DNA of 64,000 nt from Hypomyces perniciosus (GCA_008477525.1 SPDT01000001.1:2170001-2234000); one strand, 5' to 3'; shown: positions 44,197 to 56,362, numbered from the stretch's first letter. Program-made: numbers and translations. The notes: generated by a model not told the origin, from the sequence alone.

Positions 44197-45046
44197 ATGG
44201 CTACTTCCTTCGAGCCCACCATGTCCATTGGCCACGGCCGCCAGACTATGGCTCCAGTCGGGCCATCCATCGCAGACACATTGCCTAGCATTGACTTTGG
44301 TTTCGACGACTTGCGCGAGCGCATGGCAAAATTCACAGCCAAGTTCGATGCATTCATCGAGCAAGGTCGCAAGCGCGTCTTGGAGGAGCGCAACCAATTC
44401 CGCATGAACATGGCCGAACTACAAGGTATGCGCAGCATGCGGCGTTGAGAACCAAGTCCCCCTCTTGACACCTGTTACTAACCGTGATGCGCACGCAGAG
44501 GACGAGCGAATGAAGAAAAAGGACATTGAAATCGCCCAAGTCAAGATGTCCACATACCAACAGACGATGGAGAAAGAAGAAGCCGAGACGCGTGAGATGG
44601 AAATGGCTATTTCTTCGCTCGCCGCCCAGCGTGACAACCACATCACCACGCGCGACAATCTCAAGGCGCAAATCGCCGAGACGCAGGCCGAGATAGAATC
44701 AAAGATCGCAGCGCAGCGCGCATACACGAAGCAGCAAGAGGCGCAGTCGCGGTACAATGTCCCCGAGCTCGACTTTTGGATCACGAACCTATGTCTGAGG
44801 ATCGAAGGGGCGGGACAAGCAGACCGGCTCCGGTTTATTTACACGCATATTGATGAGAAGAGCTGGGAGCGCGAGGCGTGGTTTGAGCTGGTTACGAGTT
44901 CGCGGGATTACGATGTGAAGCACTGCAGGCCGAAACTGGAGCGGGAGAGTGTGGAGAGGGTGCTGGAGAGGGTGAATGAGTCGAGGGAGTTGGTGGTGCT
45001 GCTCAAGGGGATGAGGGAGCTGTTTGTGGAAGCAATGAAGTCCTGA
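44197..45046 (+). CDS. SPC25: Kinetochore protein SPC25, two exons
   Basis: Spc25 is a subunit of the four-protein Ndc80 complex that attaches kinetochores to microtubules. It pairs with Spc24 at the centromere-facing end. Exons 44197-44425 and 44499-45046 (73-bp intron, GTATGC..CGCAG) give 258 aa. A short N-terminal region precedes a long coiled coil (~45-160), rich in E/K/R/Q heptads such as EEAETREMEMAISSLAAQR and AQIAETQAEIESKIAAQR. The C-terminal globular RWD-like domain (~165-258) starts around VPELDFWITNLCLRIEG and contains RLRFIYTHIDEKSWEREAWF. Length and layout fit the family. Confidence 0.88.
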
Positions 45047-45454
45047 TTCCTGGTGGTTGATTTGTTTAGAGAGATATTGGTTACGATTTTATGCCCGTGT
45101 TAATGACGTTGTCCGTATGGATACTACCCTTCATATCAATGATGTCTGAGTGGAAACGTGCGCTTCATAACACAACCACGATTACTATATACCCTTTGAA
45201 AGTGATGGCATCTCTTTCCCTTCATTTCGTAGTTTAATTTAGCTTAATTCAAGTAACCATAGACTGCGAGAGCTTTCTTAAACATGGTCATTATTAAGCC
45301 AGCACATGGTTCATCACCATACTCACCAGCCACAAACCACCATCGCGTCTCCAACCCCCACCATCAAACAACACTACTCTCCCTCACTCAACCTCATCTC
45401 ATCTTATCTCATCTCATCTAAACATAAAATATCCCCCAAATTCGAGCTTCCGCC
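45047..45454. promoter_or_regulatory. Intergenic region upstream of MZT1
   Basis: Includes the SPC25 3' end and the likely MZT1 leader with repeated CTCATCT/ATCTCAT words (~45395-45420). No gene is seen. Confidence 0.5.
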
Positions 45455-45788
45455 ATGCCCAACGTCGATAAGCACGCCGCGGCCACGCAAGCCGTCAACA
45501 TCCTGGAAGAAATCGCCGCCATGCTGGTACGCAAAATCTTTGCTCGCCCCTTGCGCATGTATGGCTTGTCCCTCTGACCTGTGTCGATTAGAACTGCCAG
45601 CTTGACCGCCGCATCATATCTATTTCCGTCTCCTTGATTGAGCAGGGCATCCACCCAGAGGCTCTCTCAGTATGTCTCATTTGAATCCGCGTGGATACGT
45701 CAACTGACAGTTTGTGCTGTAGCAAGTCATCAAGGAGCTGCGTCAGGAAAGACAGGCCATGCAGCAGCAACAAGCTGCTTCGCAGTAG
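45455..45788 (+). CDS. MZT1: Mitotic-spindle organizing protein 1 (MOZART1), three small exons
   Basis: A 71-aa microprotein split over exons 45455-45526, 45592-45669 and 45723-45788. All introns are phase 0 with GTACGC/GTATGT donors and TTAG/GTAG acceptors. The joined protein begins MPNVDKHAAATQAVNILEEI. It continues with CQLDRRIISISVSLIEQGIHP, broken here for length, then EALSQVIKELRQERQAMQQQ. MZT1 binds the gamma-tubulin complex proteins and anchors gamma-TuRC at spindle pole bodies. Each exon is too short to be found by open-frame length. It lies ~400 bp downstream of SPC25 on the same strand. Confidence 0.9.
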
Positions 45789-46213
45789 ATTGCGACAAAC
45801 AGACAAACACTCTGGCGCTTTCTCGCGATTTCATTCTGTTTGCTTCCGGGTTTGTTACTGTACGGCGCATGGCTGCTCTTTTTAACGGGTAGACGGAATA
45901 ATGAATATGGATATTACCGCAAGGAGATGACTATGAATTATTATACATTGTGACGCTCATGGAGATTCGCTTGTTTGGCCTCTCGCAATCTGGGGCCCTA
46001 GGTATTATGTGATTCCGCCCTTACTCCAATAAATGTTGCAATGCCGTCCTCCGTCCTCCCGTACTAATTCGTAAATCGGTATGCATGGTATCCCGAGAAG
46101 CAAGCCCATTGATGTCCAACGCCAAAAAAAACAATGCCCATAGTGAAATTCAAGCTCCGTGTGCCGTCATGCTTCATGCCTCTTCGTATCAAGCCAACAA
46201 GATCTTAGCTGTT
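45789..46213. other. Convergent 3' region MZT1 / CHY-RING gene
   Basis: No gene is supported. AATAAA-like signals occur near 46030, consistent with transcript ends. Confidence 0.5.
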
Positions 46214-48172
46214 TCACCGGTGTCCGATCAAAATGATTTCGTCCTCGTCATCCTCCTCTTCGTCGTCATCCGCATCAGGCAGGCCATCACTAGATTCGTC
46301 TTCGGAATCATAATCGCCGTCCTCACTCGAGCCGTCAGACTCCTCTCCACCCCTCCAAAAACCCAAGATATCGTCCTCAGAGTCCCCGTCATTTTCAATG
46401 ATAGCAGTCTGCGAAGGAATCATCATGCTACGTGGTGACACTGATCTCGCGAATCGATCGGGAACACGGGACGGAAGTTCGGGTGCATTAGACGAATGTC
46501 GTCGTCGATTGGCGATTGAGATGACCACCCGAGGATCTGCTGTCACCGGAGTTGGCCGGGGTGGAGGCGCTGCATCTTCTGAGTTGGCCTCAATCGCAAC
46601 TTGCGGTTGATTAGCCCCTGCATTTTGTGCGGTCTGATTGTTTCCGCCCAGCATTTGTATTTCCACCGTGTTATACGATTGACATATCGAGCACTTCAGC
46701 CCAAGCCAGTGATATGGCACTGTACACCTGCCAGAACAATCGTTGCATAGAATCTTAGCCTTTGTGTCACGGAAATCGGGGGGCATAGGCTGGTTTTGGA
46801 TAGCAATGTCCAAATTGCGAAATTGGTACTCCATGTTTGTGAGGCTCTTGTTGCAAATCGGGCACTTGTAAGAGACCTTCATATGCTGATCATAGCACTT
46901 CTTATGGATACTGTGACCGCATGGCATGAAAACAACGGGCTTTGGCGACGTGAACATGTACTCGCCGCAGATCGGACAGTCACAATCGGTTGAGCGCTCG
47001 ATGCACTTGTGTGAACTCTCAATGGAAGTCGTAATGCATGCGCGACATGTCTGCGACGCTGTCAGTTATATATGTCTTGCATAGGGTAAGGATACAAATA
47101 TTACCTTGCAATGGAAGAAGTCTTTCCCCAAGCCCATGCCTCGCCGACAAATGCCGCAGTCATTGCAATGGTAAATGGGCTTGTTTGATCGATTCTCCCA
47201 GAGTTTGCAAATGTTGCAGTAGTATTGCGCTGTGATCTCGCCGCAGTTGAGGCAGACATCGGATGCCCTCTGTGGTGTTGCACAAAGCATGCATAGCATG
47301 TTCTTCGTATCCGTGCGAATAAGAGTGTGATCTTCCTGAGAGTCGTGACAGAAACGGCAGGTGTACCATTTCTTGCATGTGGAACATTCTAGTTTTACAT
47401 TTCGCTCATAATGCTCACATCCTAGGGGTGTGTGCGTTTCCGGCAGCACTAAAGAGTCGTGCATTGGAGTTGCTGTTCCAGCATTTTTTGACTGTCGAAT
47501 GGGAGCGTAGGTTGGGGCAATGTCGCTCTCACTCAGGACGAAAGTCTCCTTGACAGAAGGCTCCCCAACAAGCTGATTCTGCCAAAGCTTTAGGGTCTCC
47601 AGAGGTCCAGCCGGATTCGAATGCTCCCATGTTTGGCCGGCAGTGCTATCTTCAGAGTCTCCCTTGGTTTCAATACCCACAGCCATGGAGGCACGATATC
47701 CTTCTAGCAAGGCGTCGTGCATAAGCCTAGCCTTCTCCACGGAAGGGATATCCCGGGCATTTATTTCTTGTATCTGCATCCGCAAGACTCGCATTCCATC
47801 GTCCTCGGGAATTGGGCCATCTTTCTTTGGCGAGTTCCTCGGCGGACTTACAGGAAACCCAAGATGGTCGTGGGGGAAGGTATTCGATATCAGGCTCATG
47901 GGGGCTTCCTCGGCTATTGTTTCCTGCATCGAAGGACTCAAGGGGTAAATGCGGCGTGGTTCAGATATGGCATCGGACTCTTCTACGGCGTTGTCGGCAT
48001 CGTCGGAGGCGTGGATGGCATCGGGCTGGACTGGTGGCGGTTCGTCGTCACCAGCCAACGTTGTGCGGGAAATCTCAGAAAACCGGCGGGCCTGGCGCAG
48101 CACGGGGTTTATGAGGAACTCGGACACGAGGGAAGGCATCTGTTTGAGTGGATTGGCCTGGAAGAAGCTCAT
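46214..48172 (-). CDS. CHY-zinc-finger/RING E3 ubiquitin ligase (RCHY1/PIRH2 type), two exons
   Basis: Exon 1 47105-48172 and exon 2 46214-47050 (54-bp intron, GTAATA..CGCAG) give 634 aa. The first ~230 residues are low-complexity. Then comes a CHY zinc finger (LGCEHYERNVKLECSTCKKW, CRFCHD, HTLIRTDTKNMLCMLC). A CTCHY domain follows (YYCNICKLWENRSNKPIYHC, CGICRRGMGLGKDFFHCK), running across the intron into TCRACI. A C3H2C3 RING closes the block (CPICGEYM, MPCGHSIHKKC, CPICNKS), then a rubredoxin-like zinc ribbon. Mammalian PIRH2 ubiquitinates p53. Fungal targets are unknown, although plant relatives act in metal and iron signalling. The C-terminus is strongly acidic. The ATG at 48170-48172 directly follows CTTGCAG, so an upstream intron is conceivable. 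Confidence 0.88.
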
Positions 48173-49053
48173 CTGCAAGTTCGGGGCGAAAGGACGGTAT
48201 GACGGAACGGGTGAAGGGATGGAGTCGATGACGATAAACCCGAAAACAGGACGAATAACAAATGCTCGCTGTCGATAACAGTATTATGAGCAACAAGGGA
48301 CGGATTATTATTCCATCTCCTTGCCGTCTGTAGGAGCTTGAAGATTATTAGTACAGTGTACTACTCCGTATGACCAAGCGAAATCTAGAATAGAATCACA
48401 ACCAACGCACTCGTATTCGGCGGGCAAAGATGACATAAGGCTTGGGCTGAGACGACAGAGCCTCTTGCATGTGATTGTGCATACCTGTGGCGTCCTGAAG
48501 AGCAAACTGTGGCTGGTGGCTGGCTGACGGCTTATTCTCTTCTAGGGGCTTTCCGAGCCGCTAAGCCACGCGCTGTTGGTCCTTAGACAGCGTGTTCTGC
48601 AGTGGAGGATTGCAATGTGGCCATTATTCCCAGCTGAACCAGGGGGTCCGCCGTGTTTTGAGAATACCCGTTCAAATCAGAAACGTCCCAACACCTCCCT
48701 TTATTCTCTCCATTAATACTTGTTCGTTTCCTCTCCTGAGCAGGCAGCATCTAGCCCTCAGGATTGTCCCTTTTTTTCCTTTCTTTGACGACGTCCGCGG
48801 CCTCGTCGTCGACGCTGGAGCATTTTGAGTCTTCCAGCTCGTCCGGTCATTTACGAATTGCGCGTGGAGCTCTCCTGTTGCCTGTACTCGTACTCGTAGG
48901 CTGTTGGGAGCGAGCTACGTAGCCGGGTCCCCTTTTCAGCCTCCGCGCAGTCCTCTCCACCCGCGATCTTCTTCCAACCCATTCAGCACCCCTGATTTGT
49001 TTTATTTTTTTCATTCGATTTGGCATTCTGGAAGCCCACGAGTAATTTCAACC
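48173..49053. promoter_or_regulatory. Divergent promoter region CHY-RING gene / PMT gene
   Basis: About 880 bp without a supported gene. A TACTCCGTA word is at 48362-48370. The right half is pyrimidine-rich, fitting a PMT leader. Confidence 0.5.
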
Positions 49054-51522
49054 ATGGCTGCCGACAAGGCTGCTACAGCCTCCGGCGCCGATCAGGGCGA
49101 TGGGCTCAGGAAGAGGCCGGTGCCTTCATCGCAAGCTTCCCTCTCCCCGCCAGTGGCCCAGCCGGAGGATAACAAGAAGTTGGCCAAGAAGGTATGAATG
49201 AGTCTGAAGCTATGGATGCGTCCAATCGTTGTCGATAGGCCAGCTTACAATGGCCGTAGGAGAAGTCCTTCCTCGACGTCTTCGCTGAATGGGAACCCTT
49301 CTTTGCCCCGCTCATCTTCACGGCCATCGCCTTCTTCACTCGATTGTACAAGATTGGCATCAGCGATATCGTAACTTGGGATGAGGCTCAGTAAGTCCGC
49401 CGTTCGCTGTAGCCCATTTGCTGATACAGTTGCTGACTGGGGCTCTATAGCTTTGGCAAGTTTGGAAGCTACTACATCAAGCATGAATACTATTTCGATG
49501 TCCACCCTCCCCTGGGCAAGATGCTCGTTGGTCTCTCCGGAGTCCTCGCCGGCTACAACGGATCCTTCGAATTCAAGTCGGGCGAGAAGTACCCCGAAGA
49601 GGTCAACTACACCTTCATGCGAGCCTTCAATGCCTTCTTCGGCATCGTCTGCGTTCCAATGGCATACTACACCGCGAAGGAGCTCAAGTTACGCCGGCCT
49701 GCTGTCTGGTTTGTCACCCTGATGGTGCTCTGCGAAAACTCCTATACCACCATCAGCCGCTTCATTCTCCTTGACTCCATGTTGCTTTGCGGAACTGTTG
49801 CCACCACCCTCTGCTGGGCCAAGTTCCACAACCAGCGACACAACAGCTTCGATCCTGAGTGGTTCTTCTGGCTCTTCATGACTGGCGTGAGCATTGGCTG
49901 TGTCTGCAGTGTCAAGCTTGTTGGCCTTTTTGTCACTGCTCTCGTTGGCTTGTACACCATTGAGGATCTCTGGAGAAAGTATGGCGATGTGAAGATGCCC
50001 ATGGTGAGTATTCGGGATCACCCCTGCTACATTGCCCCTAGCTAATGATTCTGCCAGCCTACTCTGGCCGCCCACTTCGTCTCCCGTGTTGCCGGACTTA
50101 TCGTCATCCCCTTCCTTATTTACATGCTTTCCTTTGCCTTGCACTTCGCCATTCTCGACCGAACTGGACCTGGCGATGCCCAAATGAGCTCCTTGTTCCA
50201 GGCCAACTTGAAGGGAACCGAGGTCGGAAAGAACAGCCCCTTGGAGATTGCTTTCGGATCTCGCGCTACCATTAAGAACATGGGATATGGCGGTGGTTTG
50301 CTTCACTCTCACGTTCAGACTTACCCAGAGGGATCTGGACAGCAGCAGGTCACCTGTTACCACCACAAGGATGCCAACAATGATTGGTTCTTCTATCCTA
50401 ACCGCTACGAGCCCGAGTACAACGCCGAAGGTGACCTTCGATTCATCGGTGACGGATCGGTTATCCGACTTATTCACGCTCAAACCGGACGCAACCTGCA
50501 CTCCCATGACATTGATGCCCCCGTCACCAAGTCCCACCGAGAGGTTTCAAGCTATGGCAACCTGACTGTTGGCGATGACAAAGACCACTGGAAGATTGAG
50601 GTTATTCGGGATGCCGCATCGCGAGATCGCAGCAAAATTAGGACACTTACTACGGCCTTCCGTCTCAAACATGAGTCGCTTGGTTGCTACCTTCGAGCTG
50701 GCAACGTCAATCTTCCTCAGTGGGGTTTCAAGCAGATTGAGGTTGCCTGCACAAAGGACAACAACCCTCGGGACACTTATACTCACTGGAATGTGGAGGC
50801 TCACTGGAACGACAAGCGTGAGTTGTTTTCTTTCATCACCGTCGTTGACAAATATCAAGAAGACTAACGTGCTTGCAGTCCCCCCCAGTGATCCTGCTGT
50901 ATACAAGTCGCCTTTCATCCATGACTTTATCCATCTCAATGTTGCGATGATGACGTCTAACAATGCCCTCGTTCCGGATCCTGATAAGCAGGATGACTTG
51001 GCCTCCAAGTGGTGGCAATGGCCTATTCTTCACGTTGGCCTTCGCATGTGCGGATGGGACGACAACATCGTCAAGTACTTCCTCCTCGGAAACCCATTCG
51101 TCTACTGGGTCAGCACCGCTTCTCTCGGCGCGGTTGGACTGGTCGTTGCATGGTATCTCGTGCGCTGGCAGCGCGGATACAAGGAGCTCAGCAACAAGGA
51201 GGTTGACCAGATTCACTACTCTGGCATCTACCCTGTGATCGGCTGGTTCCTCCACTATCTCCCCTTTGTTATTATGGCACGTGTCACGTACGTGCATCAC
51301 TACTACCCCGCTCTGTACTTTGCCATCCTCTCGCTGGGTTTCGTGGTGGATTGGGTCTTGAGGAACCGTAACCATGTGCTGCAGGGCGCTGTGTATGGTG
51401 TCCTGTACACAGTCATCATCGGCCTGTACATCTTGTTCATCCCCATCTGCTGGGGCATGACTGGATCCAACAAGCAGTACAGCTACATGAAGTGGTTCGA
51501 TAACTGGAGAATCAGCGACTAA
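49054..51522 (+). CDS. Dolichyl-phosphate-mannose protein mannosyltransferase (PMT2-subfamily), five exons
   Basis: Transfers mannose from Dol-P-Man to Ser/Thr of secretory proteins in the ER, essential for fungal walls. Exons 49054-49191, 49260-49390, 49451-50003, 50058-50817 and 50879-51522 give 741 aa, with clean GT..AG junctions. The first membrane segment ([19 protein letters not shown]) is followed by the catalytic acidic pair in [16 protein letters not shown] and [15 protein letters not shown] luminal MIR region lies at ~330-520 ([40 protein letters not shown]). Several C-terminal membrane spans follow ([20 protein letters not shown]). The stretch [20 protein letters not shown] argues for the Pmt2 branch (pmtA in Aspergillus). 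Subfamily is less certain than the enzyme class. Confidence 0.9.
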
Positions 51523-52028
51523 TGCAGTCTCTGAATTTCTGTTGTTGAAGCTGGACTGATGGAGGCAATCTGTCACACAAACATGCTCAGATGGTCACGA
51601 CGAGCTTAGCCAGCCAGGTGGTGTGGAATGGAGGCTCCCCTGTTTCTCAACTCGCACTCCTTTCCCTGTAAGAATTTAGGCGTGGGATGTTTACGGAGAA
51701 TTTCATGAAAAAGTTGGGTTGGGATGGTTATAAATCATTTATAAAAAGAACAAGGGAAAGCTTTGCGGACGGCATGCCGCATCTAATGCAAAACATGATA
51801 ACTCTCCTATTAGGAGGCTTCGTATCTGCCGACCAGACCTTGAGTAGCTGAGCCGCCCACATAATATGCATCTACTATACAACCCACAGTTTGTGCTTCC
51901 ATGAGAGAAAGAAAGAAAGAAAGAAAGAAATAAAAGAAAAGAAAAAAAGAAACCGGTAATGGAGCCTGTTGGGGTATCATGCTCGTTGGCCCATGCATTC
52001 ATGTATATACTATAACATTCTCTGTTCC
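51523..52028. other. Convergent 3' region PMT / Rab gene
   Basis: No gene is seen. It contains a GAAA-type microsatellite (51905-51930). Confidence 0.6.
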
Positions 52029-52778
52029 TCAACAGCATGCGCTGCCGGCCTTGCTGGAGTCCGCAGCGAGCCTTACTTGCCGGTTCCCGCCAGCACTGGG
52101 GCCCTTGACGCCTGATCTCCTGTCGTTTAAATCATACTTGCCGGCCTGGATGTTCTGGTATATCCTCTCGGAGACTCTCATAAAAGCCTTCTCCACGTTC
52201 TCGCCGCTCTTGGCGCTCGTCTCGACGTACTCGAGAATGCCATTCCTCTTGGCCCACTCTTCTGCCTCTTCCTTGGTGACTTCCCTCTTGTTGTCGGCCT
52301 GCTGCGTCAGGTCCGCCTTGTTGCCCACCAGGATGATGACAATGTCCGGCTCGGCAATCTGCCGCAGGTCGTTCAGCCAGTCAGTGACGTGCTGAAAAGT
52401 TCCTTTCCTGGACAGGTCAAAGACCAGGAGAGCGCCACTGGCGCCGCGGAAGTAAGACCTCGTGACGGACTTGTACGTCTCCTGGCCGGCGGTGTCCCAT
52501 AAGCTCAGCTTCATGTGCTTCTGGGGAACATTGCTCGTATCGCGCGGCGGTTCGGGAAGACCGCTGGAGGAGTCATCGGCGGAGAGGAGAGAGGAGGTGT
52601 GCGGCGGGCCGACGGGGACGATGCGCGAGCCGAATTCAACGCCGATGGTGACGTCGTGGTGGGCGGAGAAGCGGCCTTCGCAGAGGCGGATGGTGAGGCT
52701 GGATTTGCCGCATCCTGAGTCGCCGATGCAGACGAGCTTGGCGATGTAATCCCACGGCGCCGACGATGAGGATGACAT
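52029..52778 (-). CDS. Rab-family small GTPase (Rab4/Ypt4-like) with an insertion
   Basis: A 249-aa intronless Rab, a membrane-trafficking switch. The nucleotide-binding motifs are intact: P-loop GDSGCGKSS (~19-27), switch I effector TIGVEFGSRI, WDTAGQETYKSVTRSYFRGA, NKAD and ETSAKSG. The C-terminus ends GSACC, the usual double-geranylgeranylation signal. Between the switch I strand (SRIVPVG) and the strand leading to WDTAGQE (MKLSLW) there are about 30 extra residues rich in Ser/Pro/Asp, where typical Rabs have a tight turn. Rab4/Rab14/Ypt4 proteins are the nearest I can recall from TIGVEFGS, acting in endosomal recycling. No symbol is assigned. Confidence 0.88.
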   Translation of the reverse strand: MSSSSSAPWDYIAKLVCIGDSGCGKSSLTIRLCEGRFSAHHDVTIGVEFGSRIVPVGPPHTSSLLSADDSSSGLPEPPRDTSNVPQKHMKLSLWDTAGQETYKSVTRSYFRGASGALLVFDLSRKGTFQHVTDWLNDLRQIAEPDIVIILVGNKADLTQQADNKREVTKEEAEEWAKRNGILEYVETSAKSGENVEKAFMRVSERIYQNIQAGKYDLNDRRSGVKGPSAGGNRQVRLAADSSKAGSACC

Positions 52779-54010
52779 GGGAGAGAGAGAGGCGGCGGGT
52801 GGATGATGTTGGAGGAGAGAGAGAGGCGGAGGAGGAGGAGGAGAAGCTTAGGTTTCAAGCTTAAGAGGTATTTCGAGCACGTAGTACGAAGTATCTATGT
52901 ATGTAATACACCTAGAGCTGCAGGTGAGAGGTGTGATGGGGAAACAGCAGCACGTGCGTCGGCGGGTCAGTGAAGGGAAGAAAGCGAACCACAGAAATAA
53001 CGGCAGTACTTTGTATTTTTTGTAACCAAAGGACAGATTCCAAAAAGGGGCCGCAGGTGATGATGATGCAGTCTACTGTGAGGAGGCTCGTCACGGGCAA
53101 GACCGTGTCCTGATTTCTTGATAGTGTGACCCTCCATTTGCTCACGAGAGACTTACAGAGGCTGAAGCCTTTACCGAGAGGTACCAGCGTACCACCCTGG
53201 GTATGGGAGCTAGGCTCAGCTTGGTAGGGCGCAACAGTCGGGGGGTCGATGGCCGTTATCAGTGACGCAACTGCGATAACCGAATGACGCGACGAGCTCT
53301 GCAGCAGAAGTTCAGGCATGACTGCACGTCCCTATGTCGCACAGAAATCTTCTGCAAATGTGCTCCTTTCTTGCGGATGCTTTCGTACGGCATTCATCAG
53401 GGTCTTGTTCGAGTCTTGGCCATAGTACGACGTATTCCGTACCGCTGCAGCCAGCAGATCTGAATGGGCAGCGGAACCGGGGGCTGGGGTCATGACCGGA
53501 TGCGGCCCCCTGTCGCTGAAAAAAGTATGGGGCAGCACCCGCTTAGGCGCATTACACTGAATACAGCGCCCCGTTAGTGGACGGTTGCCTGTGGAAGCAT
53601 CACCCGTGACGCCTGGGCCTCGCTGGAGGCTGACCGCCAGCCAGGGACGAACCCCCAGACAATCACTGGATCTCTCCCGCGATGGTCACCAAACCGACTC
53701 ATCCGCCTAGTGTCGCCTGACCTAATCCGTAACTTTCACGCTCTCTCCGTTTTCACCTCAGAGTCCCTCAATCAACGGGCTCTTCCTCGAGCTCCCTGCA
53801 TTATCTTTTTTTGACATCTCTTCTTCCGAGGGAGACGGCCTTTGGAGACGCATATTCACCCTTCGTCGTTTGTTGCATTTCCATCTCCCATCTGTTGCCT
53901 AATAGTGCGTCCATCGGATCTCCGCACCAACTGCATCATCTACCGACACTAGTACATCGAGGTGACCGCGCCGACCTCAGCCTGGGGTGGCGGAAGGTGA
54001 AGGGGTAACG
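52779..54010. other. 1.2-kb divergent intergenic region
   Basis: Space between the Rab gene (-) and the choline-transporter-like gene (+). No supported gene. A TACGAAGTA word is at about 52883-52891 and a TATTCCGTAC word at about 53432-53442. C/T-rich sequence precedes the start at 54011. Confidence 0.5.
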
Positions 54011-56362
54011 ATGTTTTCTGAATGTGCGTGCACTGCACTCCCTGGATGCCTCGGGGCTTGCTGTTGATTGTCTACAGATGCATCACGATTTCTAGCACAG
54101 TCCCAGTCGAGGCTGAGCACCTTCGGACAAGCGGACAACGATAATCCATCGCAACAACCGGACTGGTCATCGCGCCCAACACGACCGTACCGTGAAGCCG
54201 GGAGAGGAGCCGGGCCCCAACGATCATTTCTTTCTAGGGGATACGGAGGGAACCCGTACCAACAAAACGGCGGAGGGTCGAGGTTCGGGCAGCTCGCCTT
54301 CGCATCCCGTATCGCGGCCGCCCAAGATGCCCCGCTATTCCACAGCACGCTGGACGAGTTCCGGGAGGAAGACGACGAGGAGGAACGCGATCGGGAGGCA
54401 GCAGACCTCTTCGCGCTGCAGAGATCACGACGGGTAGCAGCCGCCAGCAAGCTTGCCGAGAGCGTCGAGTCCGATGCCAACAGTCGAGGGTCTCTTGGTG
54501 AGAGCTCAGGGCACTTCGACGGCCCGTATAGGGATAGGGGGTTTGGAAGGGGCATCAAGAGCAGCTGGACCGGTACTAAGAGCACGCATCAAACCCACGT
54601 CGCAAACGATACCCTATTGGAAGAGTCGGAGGAAGTCGATCGTGATGGAGGGGATGGGGCCAGTGAGCGCAGCCACGACCACAAGGGGAAGATGGTCGAT
54701 GTTGGTTTGGATTCCCAGGAAGATGGCGATGATGATCCGCCGGATTCTCTATTAGGGGATACGACTGATGCCAGCCCGCCTGCGTTTCAACAATTTCAGG
54801 ATCAGTCGGAACGAACGCCATTCATGATGAAAAGATCATCGATGACCGATACGGATATGAGCGGTGTGCGGCAGGCAGAGCCTGCAGAAGTCGAGCCCAC
54901 ACCAACAGGGAACTTCTTTATTGAGGGCGAAATCTTCCGGCACGACCCGTTCTTTGCTTGGATATTCTTAATTAGCCTTGTCGGAATGATGTCGACATTT
55001 GTCCTGGTATGGCTCAACACAGCACCACGGAAGAGTCCCGTGGGTGACACGATCTATACGACCTTGCAAAAGTCGTTTCACATGTTGGCAGTTGATACTG
55101 TGGTGGCCGTGATAGTATCTTTTGTCTGGCTGGCAGCGCTGCGGTCGTTCGTCCGGCCACTAGTCACCGTCATCTTGATTACTGTGCCGGTCATCATGTT
55201 CTCATTTTCCATCTACTCGTTTGCATCCTCCTTCAAAGGGCGAACCCATGGATCGAGCTTCCAAGATACCGTGATGCGATGGACGGCGCTTATCCCTGCT
55301 GCCTCCTGCGCTCTGTGGCTTTGGCTCGTTGTAAAGGGCCGCAGGGCGATTCAGCAGGCGATTGAGATTTTGCAGTTCTCCTCAAAGATCTTGGCGCAGA
55401 ACCCGGGTCTGCTTCTTGTAGGGTTTGGCTGTCTTGCCTTGATCGTTGTATGGACGTGGATCTGGCTGGCTATGTTTACGCGTGTTTTTATGGGAGGTTA
55501 CTTCTCCAAGTCCCTGGTGAGATTCGTGATCCGCTTCTCCAGCTGGTGGCTCGGCGCGGCGTTCGTGTTCATGTACATGTGGACGCTTTCGGTGATCAAC
55601 GCCGTTCACCGAGCAACTACGGCGGCGACCGTATCGCAGTGGTACTTTCACCGCAACGCTGGGCCGGCTACGCCATCAAAGGAGATTGTTTCGGCTGCTC
55701 TGGGGCATGGTATGACTACAATTTTCGGTAGCATATGCCAGTCGACGCTGTTGTCTCTGCTGGTTAGAGCTCCTCTGCTCTTCTTGCCCAGGAGGCTAGG
55801 AGGGGTGATAACAAACGTCGCCTCATTTTGGATACCAACTCCGATCGTGGCACTGACAAACCCCCTGACTATTACTTTTTCAGCAATCCATTCTCAGGGG
55901 CTAGCAACGTCGGCAAGAGGTCTTGATCAGATGGAATTTGTGTCCCCAGCAATTCCCACTACTACACTTACGCCGAGGGCATTGCGTCTGCGTGGCCAAG
56001 CAAATGGATTGCTCCCGTACCGACTGGCCAAGTTGCTCTTGGTGGCCACGCGATTCATCATGGCGACGGGCCTAGGTTTTGCGGGCTGGGTTATTACAGC
56101 AAAGCAGCTGCAGATTCAACTTCCCGATGGCATGGGAGTGCGAGGATCGGCATACGCATACGTGGTTGGCATAATGGCGAGTTTCATCGGGTATTCGGTC
56201 ATGGGCGCAATGGAGGGCATTCTTAGCGGCATTGTCGATGCGGTCTTGATTTGCTACGGGAGCGAGCGGCGCATGGAAAGAGGCCACGGGCGGTTCTGCC
56301 TGGAGGCAGCATACCTGTTTGGCGAGCGACGAGGGGGCGGAGAGGATCATGGCTACGCCTAA
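54011..56362 (+). CDS. Choline-transporter-like (CTL/PNS1) membrane protein, two exons
   Basis: A 13-bp first coding exon (54011-54023) and exon 2 54078-56362, with a 54-bp intron (GTGCGT..CTACAG), give 765 aa. The splice creates MFSEYASRFLAQSQSRL, a start typical of this fungal family. Without it the large frame has no ATG near its beginning. The first ~290 residues are hydrophilic, acidic and probably cytosolic. About ten membrane segments follow (FFAWIFLISLVGMMSTFVLV; VVAVIVSFVWLAALRSFV; CLALIVVWTWIWLAMFTRVF; TRFIMATGLGFAGWVITA). The CTL core is seen in WWLGAAFVFMYMWTLSVINA and HRATTAATVSQWYF. Substrate (choline or otherwise) is unproven in fungi. Confidence 0.87.

Noticed and set aside
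49689..50537. 282-codon open frame on - strand
   Set aside because: Antisense to the PMT mannosyltransferase exons 3-4; no family resemblance.
50836..51576. 246-codon open frame on - strand
   Set aside because: Antisense to PMT exon 5; mirror of a GC-rich coding exon.
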